NCBI GenBank assembly: GCA_947396885.1
Contig: OX377203.1
Coordinates: 6,758,001-6,822,000, forward strand
Length of the DNA stretch: 64,000 bases
From: Heligmosomoides polygyrus polygyrus
Taxonomy: Eukaryota; Nematoda; Chromadorea; Rhabditida; Heligmosomidae
Direction: 5' to 3'
Shown here: piece by piece, positions 52,301-60,035 of the stretch
How positions within the stretch are numbered: the stretch's first letter is position 1
Layout: each line of letters begins with the position of its first letter
The notes under the pieces: generated by a model
Database searches by the model: none
What the model saw: only the letters and a program-made list of their open reading frames with translations
Told to the model about the DNA's origin: nothing
Program-made: the position numbers and the translations under genes

Positions 52301-55300
52301 TAAACGGCCCGCGACGCGAATTCGCGGGGCGAAGTATTGATTCCCTATGTTTTGCACGTGGTCGCGTCGCGCGTCGCGTGCACACTAAACAAGCCCTTAA
52401 GGCCCCCACAGAGCTCTGCGGCAGCGCCGCGGCCCTATGCTTAACCCTAGGGCAGAGACGCAGAGCTCGCCGACGGCGGCGTCCCTGCCCTATCCTTAAC
52501 CATAGCGGCGAGCGGCGTTGCCGCAGAACTCTGTGGGGGCCTTTAGGCCCCGTTTATACATCCGACGCCGAACGATGACCAAATTGATCGACCGCGTCGC
52601 TATGGCCAGTATGGCCTCTATACATGGCGTCGCGTTGCCCGGCCCTTAGGCCCCGTTTATACTTCGACGCTGAGCGACGCAACGCCACGTATTGTGGCCA
52701 CATTCGTCGGGCGACGCGATCGATCAGTTTGGCCACTATGCATGCCGTCGCATCGCTCGGCGTTGGAAGTATAAACTGGACCTAAGGGGTCGCTTAGTGC
52801 GCGCGACGCGCGACGCGACACCATGTGTAGTGGCCGAATTGATCAACTGCGTCGCTCGATCAATTTGGCCACTACACATGCATCGCTTCGCGCATCGCGT
52901 GCACACTAAACGACCCCTGAGGCCCCGTTCATACTTCCGACGCCGAGCGATGCGACGTCACGTGTTGTGGCCACATTGATCGGGCGACGCGATCAACCGA
53001 TTCGGCCATTAGGGCCAGTTTATACTTCGACGCCGAGCGATGCGACGCCACATATTGTGGCCATATTGACCCGGCGACGCGTTCGATCAATTTGGCCACT
53101 ATACATGCCGTCGGTCCCTTGGCGTCGGAAGTATAAGCGGATCCCCAAAAAGGCGAGTCAGCAGTCATGAGTCACTCATTCGTCGCCTGTCCTAGCCGAA
53201 AGCGGCCGAATAAACCTAGAAGGACGCTGTTCTCCGGCAATCCCACCAACAGTCGAAGACGTTGACTGGACCACACCTGAAAGCTGCCCTACCATGCCCG
53301 CCACAACCGAGAACACTCTTTTTAGCCCTGGCTGGGTTACACCTCTCGGCAGTGCGAATGGACTTCAGTAACCCTCCCGGGATTATTGTCTACCATCAAC
53401 TTTCGGTTGACCTGGGAACTGTAATTAATACTGTTGCTTTATAGTGGATACAGCCAAGTCCGAGATGTTAACGCATTTATTTGGCAAACTTCTCGGCCGT
53501 TTCGCCGTGCATCGCTAATCGGGACGGTAGATGATACTCTGGGTTGCCGTACCGCTGGCTGAACTTACAGAATTACTGTAGAGGCCTACGGCTTACCCAG
53601 TTGAAAAACGACCGTAGGAAGACTCGTTGTTCTGGTCGTATCAGCTCGACGACGTAGGTGTAGAAGACGACGAGAATACACGCGATACTGGTGCCACACA
53701 TGAATCGCAGTATGGCGAAGATTTGCCAGTTAGGAGCAAGACCTGAACTAATTCGTTTAACTGCCCAGGTACGACTTTCCATAAATCTTCGCATGATGTT
53801 CAACTATGATGTGACCTTGATAAATTGTTGATCAAGATTGCTAACGGCTTTATTCCGGCTGAAGTTTCGGCAACTTTCTCTTCTTCGGAGCTTGGAAAAG
53901 TCGGAGATCTTTCCATCGCCACTCGCCTAAGCAGCCTGCATTTCATCTTACATAGAATTTTCTTAAGGAAGACAGAGACAGGATCAGTGACGGCAATTGT
54001 AAAGGCCGATTGAACTGAACCCAGCCACCTGTCAAGCCAGTCGTCCTTTACAACTCCCACTACTGTTCCTGCCTCCGTTTTCGTTAAGAAAATTAGTCTG
54101 TAAAATGAAATGGTGTTTTGGTGAGTGGCGTCGTGAATATTTTCGACTTTCCCAGCCTCTAAAGGAGGCAAACTTGACGGAGTATCAGCCGGAGTGAAGC
54201 CGTTAACAAACTTGGTCAACAAACAGAAAAACAAACGAACAGAAAATCCACTTCAGAGTGCGCCATGCACTTCGTCAGACTTCTGCTTTTAGAAAAGTAC
54301 ACGTATGGTTCAGCCCTTGTGCGGTATGAAAGGAATTCTTACCGCTGCCAACTCCGAAGATGATGCCGATCAGAATTCCACAAAACGACACTGGCCTCCT
54401 GCCAAATCGATCGCCCAGATGGCCATAGATCACTGTACCGACTAATACTCCTAGAAACTGTATAGTTGACACCTGAAATAAGTTAATGTTAGTGGTTCTC
54501 TCCACCTGGTTGTGCAATATGCAAAATTATGCAAAATTCTCCGAGAGAAGTTCGGCGGTGGTTGTGCATCTACGATGCAGCTATCTCAATAGTCCTGCGC
54601 AAAAAGAGGAACGAATAATAAAGGAAGGAATCCCAGCCTCTGTATGGTTTCATGGTTATAAAGCATGTCCTGTTTCTGCGGAGGCTACAGGGCAAAGAAG
54701 CAAAAAGTTCCATATGGCTAACAGTGACCCCAGCCTCAACCACATCATGTCGTCGGTAGCGCTTCAATGGCACAAAGGTAAAGTTGCTGTTTTACGAGTG
54801 AGACGCAAGAGGTTCAATTCCTGCACTCGCAGCTAACTTGCACAAGCATGCTGAAGGGATTTCTCTATAGTAAGTCCAAGGAAGGGTAAAAATGCAAAAT
54901 AGCTGCAGAGAGTTGGAGTCGAACCCCTGGCGTCTGGCTCGGCAAAACCATCTCTGCCTCTGTGGCACCCAAGCGTGACGTGCTCTAGCCTGCGACCAGC
55001 AGACTTAACCATAGGGAACTTTGTCTGTTTCTCGCTTCTTTCTCAAGGATTCAACAAAAACAGAACATGTTTGGTGAGCAATTAGACTATGGAGATTCTT
55101 CCTATGCTGTTCGCTTCTGCATCCAACGCCCCATGGCGTCTTCAGCTTTTCTTTAAACCTTGCCCCTTCCCAAAATCGCGAACGCGCCAGCTAGTGCTGT
55201 TTTCGAGACTCACCAGTGTCGCATCGTATGCCTTGTCGCAGTACAGTTCGAAGTGCTCGACCATAGAATGAAATGGCGGCTTCAGAATCGATACATGGCT

Positions 55301-55411
55301 GCAGTTCTTCAGCTCATCGCACTGTTCGGCTGCGCTCAGCTGACAGAGCTCTCCTGAGAATTGGAATCCGTCGTCATCGCAGACCCTCTGAGGTGTGTAG
55401 TTGTAGAATAT
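46304..55411 (-). CDS. SLC22-type organic ion transporter (MFS), ten exons, N-terminus missing
   Basis: Minus-strand exons in order: 55411-55214, 54472-54343, 53742-53597, 50124-49991, 49934-49734, 49674-49575, 49423-49358, 49108-49015, 47264-47110 and 46507-46304 (TAG). All borders are AG/GT and phases fit; 1428 bp, about 475 residues. SLC22 proteins are 12-helix plasma-membrane carriers of organic cations, anions or carnitine. Seen: the large extracellular loop with cysteines and an HFELYCDKAYDATL end (family: FxLVCD), TM2 (IQFLGVLVGTVIYG) with the MFS motif GHLGDRFGRRPV, FVCG-like RFMCGTS, YVVELIRPEQRVFLRSFFNW, LLPETPKWYAGKGRLEEAKQ (family: PESPRWL), NLLGNFYVNQL in TM7, FDRRKLHQ, ECFPTHVRTIGMGTCSLFAR in TM10 and LPNTKGVDL after TM12. 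TM1 and the start codon are not found upstream. The 3.5-kb intron 50125-53596 is full of MITEs. Substrate cannot be told from sequence. Confidence 0.9.
47501..47796 (-). mobile_element. tRNA-derived SINE family 1, full copy with TSD
   Basis: Tail AAAAGGATAAAGGATAAAGG on the left, head with TAGCGCAGTCGG and GGTTCGGATTTCC (minus strand) on the right, flanked by TATTAGATATA at 47490-47500 and 47797-47807. Nearly identical to 59257-59557. It lies in the transporter intron 47265-49014. Confidence 0.9.
47823..48982. mobile_element. DNA repeat family R, copy 3
   Basis: CTTTCCACGTCAAATCCGAC near the left end pairs with GTCCAATTTGACGTGAAAA at the right end, and TTCAAATCGAAACAAGCTTT with TTTGTTTTGATTTAAAAGAT. 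A core around GTAGCGACTTTCATGCGCGA is related to copies 1 and 2. It lies in the transporter intron 47265-49014. Confidence 0.6.
49160..49290. mobile_element. Tourist-like palindromic MITE variant
   Basis: GCCCTTGTTTATAGTTGAGC..CGCGGCGCGACACC and the mirror GGTGCCGCGTCGCGTAGCGA..AGTATAAACTAGCGC form the arms, with a GATATCGATCGG/CGATATCTATCG centre. TAA flanks both sides. It lies between two transporter exons (49108 and 49358). Confidence 0.65.
50454..50735. mobile_element. Cluster of Tourist-like MITEs (one complete, two partial)
   Basis: A partial copy at 50454-50500 stops where a complete one starts (50505-50638: GGCCCCGTTTATACTTCGTC to GACGAAGTATAAACGGGGCC, TAA on the right). A third with GGTCCGTTTATACTTCGACG follows from 50643 and lacks a normal right end. 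In transporter intron 50125-53596. Confidence 0.7.
51440..51830. repeat. Two opposed SINE family 1 pieces
   Basis: 51480-51620 matches the family in minus orientation (CGTATCTGGCCAGACAATGA, CACCGACTCCCAAAGGATGG, head missing). 51621-51825 matches in plus orientation, ending in GTTTTTTTATCCTTTATCCT. Both are diverged. Confidence 0.6.
51961..52110 (+). repeat. SINE head with pol III boxes
   Basis: TAGCGCAGTCCGAGGAGG is an A box as in SINE family 1, and CCCAGTTCGGGACTC is B-box-like. TCGGGGTCGGTGAATGTGTA matches the start of the family body, then the match ends. Confidence 0.55.
52401..53146. mobile_element. Array of at least five Tourist-like palindromic MITEs
   Basis: End to end: 52401-52541 (GGCCCCCACAGAGCTCTGCG arms), about 52546-52647 and 52651-52785 (GGCCCCGTTTATAC..), about 52786-52918 (GGGTCGCTTAGTGCGCGCGA arms), then a truncated copy from 52921 and a complete one at about 53013-53146 (GGGCCAGTTTATACTTCGAC). 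Most share the centre TGGCCACATTGATCG..CAATTTGGCCACTA. In transporter intron 50125-53596. Confidence 0.7.
53833..54222. repeat. Foldback MITE related to 24570-24857
   Basis: TTGATCAAGATTGCTAACGG..CGGCTGAAGTTTCGGC on the left mirrors GCCGGAGTGAAGCCGTTAAC..AACTTGGTCAAC on the right. GGAAAAGTCGGAGATCTTTC resembles the corresponding part of 24570-24857. It lies between transporter exons. Confidence 0.62.
54618..55105. repeat. Head-to-head pair of tRNA-derived SINEs (family 2 type)
   Basis: The plus copy ends with an A box-like TGGCACAAAGGTAAAG and the B box AGGTTCAATTCC (about 54767-54826). The minus copy has the B box GGGGTTCGACTCC and A box-like GCCACAGAGGCAGAG, and the outer block GGAGATTC..AACATGTTCTGTTTTTGTT-like seen at 18290 and 19490. 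In the transporter intron between 54472 and 55214. Confidence 0.62.
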
Positions 55412-55639
55412 CTGAACAAATCAGTATCTTCAGAGCTTAGCTACCGGTTTTCGCGCCACTATCTAGATTCCGCCTCAGAAATCAGCGGCTTGATATTCAT
55501 TCATTGCACAGTTACGCAGAATTGTAGGTTTTAGTGTACCAGCCTACCCAGCCGTTGGGGCTTCACCCCTATACCCCGAAAGTACATAACCTTGACCGTA
55601 ACGGTTCTTCTTTTCTTCCCTGGGCTCTCATCTTCACTA

Positions 55640-56778
55640 CAACAGAAGAAATTGCTCTCACAAACAATACAGGCTCGGTGTACAGCACGATCTCTGATGC
55701 ACTGAGTACGAAGCCCTGCTCACACAGGGTGTTCATACTGTGTACATCAGAGCCCTTCGCGGAGCTGTACAGTGGATTCATGACCAAGATCTCTCCATTC
55801 TACAACGACGTCGTCATCGACGTGAAGAGAGGGGTTCGGCAAGGGAATACCATATCCCTGAAGCTCTTCAGCGCCACTCTCGAAAACGTCATGCGCGAAC
55901 TAGAATGGGAAGACATGGGAGTGAAGGTCGACGGCCGCCAACTACATCATCTTCGCTTCGCCGACGACATCGTGCTCATAACATCGAGCATCAGCCAGGC
56001 GGAGCGAATGCTGGCCGACTTCGATCGTGTATGTTGGAATGTTGGACTACAGCTGAGTATCACAAAGACGATGTTCATGAGGAACGGATGAATTTCTGAT
56101 GCCCTATTCTCGCTGAACGGAATGAACATCTCCGATTGGTCCAGCTTCGTGGGTCACGAAGTCAATATGGCTAACGACCTAGCGCCGGAGCTGAGCAGGA
56201 GGAAACGAGCGGCTTTGGGAGCTTTCAAGAGCGTCGAAGAAGTCGCGAAGAAGACGAAGAACGTCCGACTCCGTGCCCACCTCTACCGTTCTTCCTGCCG
56301 TAACCGGCCTCAGAGACCTGAGCCATACGAAATTAGGATGAACACGCGATCAACGTCGCACAGCGTGGAATCGAGAGGACGATGCTCGGAGTGACACGAC
56401 TCACGCAAGTGAGAGAAGGCCTCCGGAGTTCCGAGCTTCGTTGACATGTGAAGATCAGAGACACTGCTGCATGGACCAAGTCGTCGAAGATTGGGTGGGC
56501 CGGCCGCGTAATACGCTTCGCAGACACTTGCTGTACGAGAGCCGTCACCGACTGGAGTCCGCAGGATGTCAAGAACATCAGGACGTTCTAAAGCGTTGGT
56601 CGGACTTCTTCGTAAAAGCCCTGAACGGACGATATGACATATGGTTCGTTCAGGGGTCGTGTTCGTTCATCTCCCTCTGGCAAGGAGGATTCATTGGAGC
56701 ACTCTGGCACGCTACAGGGAAGAATGGAGACGCTGCTGGCGCCCTAGAGGAACTCGATGATCAACAGGACGACTGGTG
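55640..56778 (+). pseudogene. RTE-type LINE reverse transcriptase fragment
   Basis: A plus-strand frame carries RT motifs in order: KISPFYNDVVIDVKRGVRQG, NTISLKLFSATLENVMREL, the LRFADDIVLITSSISQAER catalytic box and QLSITKTMFMRNG, then a TGA. The conserved thumb region continues (EVNMANDLAPELSRRKRAAL), followed by frameshifted pieces (NVAQRGIERTMLGVTRLTQV, TKSSKIGWAGRVIRF) and a tail near 56778 (ALEELDDQQDDW). The order is typical of RTE-clade elements. 5'-truncated, with stops and frameshifts. Confidence 0.82.
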
Positions 56779-57105
56779 ATACAGGGGAACTTCACTCTGC
56801 AAGTTGTCGCGTCCACTAGTCTGATTCTGTCGGGCCTATATGCATTGCTCAACCGTACTGGGATTTGTACGCCTGGAGAGTTCGAGCTGCTGAAATCAAA
56901 TATGTTGTTTTTCACACTATAAATTTTTAAAAAGTTGTAAAAAAGGCCACTTCCGAACGCTCAAAAGCGGCAAAGTCGGCCTGCACGTTCTTTTCAACCG
57001 ATGACCAAAAGACATACCCGGTAATCTATACGAATAGTCCTTCTACTTCAAAAAATCATTCAGAAAGAAGTGCAAATTAAGCGAACGCGTTCCTGATATT
57101 GCTTG

Positions 57106-57320
57106 CATTAGGTACTTCCCCGATTTATTACTTTATTGCCTTTTTGACGCTCGCTGTTATCGTTGTTCGAGTCGGGCGATTCCATTAAAAGTTCAAAGAT
57201 ACTGCTGCTCTCTGTGCCTACATGGGATTCGCGACGAGCTTTACGACTTCGTGACGGCGCTATCACGTAGTCGGCGAGAAGATCGCTGGTCACACGTTGT
57301 CGGTGCCACTGAAGTACGCT
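57106..57320 (-). CDS. Candidate minus-strand exon, unidentified
   Basis: After a TACTTCAG acceptor the minus strand is open for about 65 codons (DLLADYVIAPSRSRKARRES, HVGTESSSIFELLMESPDSN) up to a TAA, with a possible earlier donor (GGGGAA|GTACCT). Composition is coding-like, rich in Ser and Arg. It could be the last exon of another minus-strand gene or a 5' exon of the transporter at 46304-55411; neither can be shown. Confidence 0.28.
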
Positions 57321-57739
57321 GTTCTTAGGACGGGTCTACGTCAGCAGCAGCGTCCAGCAACGAAGCCAAGTGTGGCGCTGATCTCCGTCTCAGAGAACAG
57401 AATTCCCTTCAATTCTGCGCTAATTTGAAGTTTGAAAATGAAAAAAATCTCATTTCATGGACTGTGGGTCATACGAAGTGTAAAAAAATAAGCTGAAGGC
57501 TAAATACAAGCTGTTATTCGGGAGAAAAATGCTATCACTGATCAAGCCATCATAGAATTCGTTCGTTCATCATAAAATTCGTTAAATCCTAATTCGGACA
57601 CAACAAATGAGACAACTAACGCTGGAAAGAAAACTAAAAAGAAGTTCCACAAATAAGAACAAGAACAGCCATCGTAAATGATTTTGGTTGAGATGAGAAA
57701 TTTATTTATTCAAGTCATAAGTGGCCAGGGTGCTTGGTA

Positions 57740-57965
57740 CTGGTCAAAGCTCTAGCGCCGGGCGTGATTCGAACCCCACACTATCTGTTTGCCCGGCAAG
57801 ATACTACACCGTTGCACCATAGGGAGAGTGCTGATAGGTCATCACTATGAGTGAGGATATCATGAATCTACGACAGCGATCAAACGACGTCGATGACCTA
57901 TGTAATTGGCTACCATCCTGCCCGGAAAGCAAAAGGAACGGGTTCGAGTCCTGCCCTGTGCTTCA
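57740..57965. repeat. Head-to-head tRNA-like SINE pair
   Basis: Minus-strand unit: A box ATGGTGCAACGGTGTAG, B box GGGGTTCGAATC. Plus-strand unit: TAATTGGCTACCATCCTGCC then B box GGGTTCGAGTCC (57950). The acceptor stems do not pair, so these are SINE heads, not tRNA genes. About 60 bp separates them. Confidence 0.6.
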
Positions 57966-59042
57966 GTTTTGATCGCAGTCAGGCATCTGCTACATCGAAT
58001 CTTATAAGCCTAATAGGGAAAGTAGAAACGCACAAACATCATAACATGCTGGAGAAGTGCAAATTCAGTATCGGTCTAGCAGTAAATTTTTCCATTGTTC
58101 AACCTCACTTCAGAGCATAAGCTCGGAGCCTATATTAGGTTGGTGCATAAGTTCTCGGACATTTGGGGCATGAAATATTTATTATCACGACATACGAACA
58201 ACAATATCAAATCATTTGAAGTAACCACCCTTTACATCAATCGTCTTTCGCCAACGTGCTGGTAAGTCATGGATGCCTTTTCTGCAAAACGTGGCCGGTT
58301 GTGATTCGAAAAATGTGAGCAGCGCCTCCTTGACATCCTCTCGGTTCCTGAATTGCTGCCCGTCCAAATAGCGTTGAAGGCTTGAAAACAAATGATAATC
58401 AGAAGGAGCGAGATCTGGTGAGTAAGGTGGATGTGAAAGAACGGTCCATCCGTAGTCCGCCAACTCAGCCGCCGTCGCTCTAGCAATATGCGGTTCTGCG
58501 TTGTCGTGTTGAAAATACACCTTCACCTGCTCTCCTCGTGTGGTTTGAAGGTGGGCCCTCAACTTCCTCAGTTGGTTGACGTAAACCTCTGCAGTCACTG
58601 CTATCCCTTCGTCCAGCAGCTCCCAGTATTCTACGCCAAGAACGCTCCACCAAATGCATAGCATCACCTTTTCACGTGGAGGTCGGGTTTCGGAACGTCC
58701 TCGACCTCTCCATTTGCGACAACCCACTGTGCACGCCGGTGATAATTGGAGTAGAGTATCCACTTCTCATCCCCGGTGACAAGGTTGTCCAGCCATCCGT
58801 GGGTACGTCTGCGGGTAAGGAGAGACAGAGCGACATCGGCTCTGCGATCCATGTCATGTCGTGTCGTGAGGTACCCAGCGACCCAATTCTTGCACCTTGC
58901 CGGTCGACTTCAATCCTCGAACGACTGTTGAGTGGCTAACACCAAGAGTGCTTGATAGTTGGCGAGTAGTTTGGTATGGGTCCGCTTCCACTCCACTTCG
59001 GAGGCCATCCAAATCCAGTGTCATCGGGCGCCATTCTCGTTC

Positions 59043-59045
<3 letters not shown>

Positions 59046-59074
<29 letters not shown>

Positions 59075-59081
59075 TTTGCAC
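59046..59081 (-). repeat. (AAAT)n tail of the LINE
   Basis: Nine tandem ATTT units on the plus strand, read as AAAT on the LINE strand, at the junction with mariner sequence. A simple-repeat 3' tail is expected from target-primed reverse transcription. Confidence 0.8.
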
Positions 59082-59256
59082 TATATAGTGCGCCATGATC
59101 AACAGTTAATAAACATGGACACGGTGAAAACAAGGCAACGATCTTTAGAAAATGAGAACAAAAGCAAACAACTAAACTCCTCATTAACTCAACCTAGCGT
59201 TTAGTGATGATAGCTCACAAGAAAAAATTGACTAACAGGGGTCGACTTAGAAATAA

Positions 59257-59557
59257 GGATAAGGATAAAGGATAAAGGACGGCGTTACTCAATCCCTTCT
59301 GGGATGCGCCAGCGCATTCTACTTCTACGGGATGTCGTGGAGGCGACATGAATGCGTATTTGGCCATACAATGACTTGCGGTGGCCAGCCGATGAACAAG
59401 TCAGCGCTCTATCCTTCCCAGACAAGTCTGGTACCAATTCACCGACCCCGGAGGGATGGAAGGCTTGGTTGGCCTAGGCGGGAAATCCGAACCAGGAACC
59501 TGGTATCGGGTGCACGCGACAGTCGCGCCTCCTCCGACTGCGCTACACTCGCCTCAT
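59257..59557 (-). mobile_element. tRNA-derived SINE family 1 inside the LINE 3' UTR
   Basis: Tail GGATAAGGATAAAGGATAAA on the left, A box TAGCGCAGTCGG and B box GGTTCGGATTTCC on the minus strand at the right, flanked by CTTAGAAATAA at 59246-59256 and 59558-59568. Almost identical to 47501-47796, so a young copy. Confidence 0.9.
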
Positions 59558-60035
59558 CTTAGAAATAAAGGAAGAGGAAAACGCAGAAACAAAGGTTTAT
59601 GGAGTGGGCAGTTCAATGGGACACGAGCAGTGGCCCGCCAACACTGCAAGTCGCAAGGGAGAACGGCTCCGGATACCATCTTAGTAGGTCCGCCGCTCCC
59701 ATTGAAGCCCACATGACGGCTGCTAGGGGACGCAGTGGAAAAGTGGCAAATGAGTTTACAAAGGCATTACGATTGACAAAAAACCAAGGACAGCAAAGAA
59801 AAGTGTTGAGGAAATTGAGTAAACAATAATGCCAGAAATCAGATAACATTGGGGGAACTAATTAGGCATCAATACAGAAACCAGATTAGTAACTTAAAGT
59901 AAAGTATAAATCAAACAACAAGTGAACAAAAAACACTTAACAACACAAAAAAACCAAAGTAAGTTTTTTTAAAGTAAATAAAAGTAAAACGGAAGTAAAA
60001 CCTGCCAAAAAAAAGGAAAGCAATTATGCATGTAT

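Larger units (their letters stand above)
50733..52396. mobile_element. 1.66-kb Tourist/Harbinger-like element with TTA duplication
   Basis: The left end GGCCTTGTTTAGTGTGCACG continues CGACGCGCGACGCGA. The right end is its mirror (TCGCGCGTCGCGTGCACACT..AACAAGCCC). TTA flanks both sides (50730-50732, 52397-52399). The interior holds SINE pieces (51440-51830, 51961-52110) and no transposase ORF, so it is non-autonomous. Confidence 0.62.

Noticed and set aside
57770..57850. Possible tRNA gene with perfect B box on the minus strand
   Set aside because: The acceptor stem does not pair and a similar inverted unit follows; it is a SINE head.
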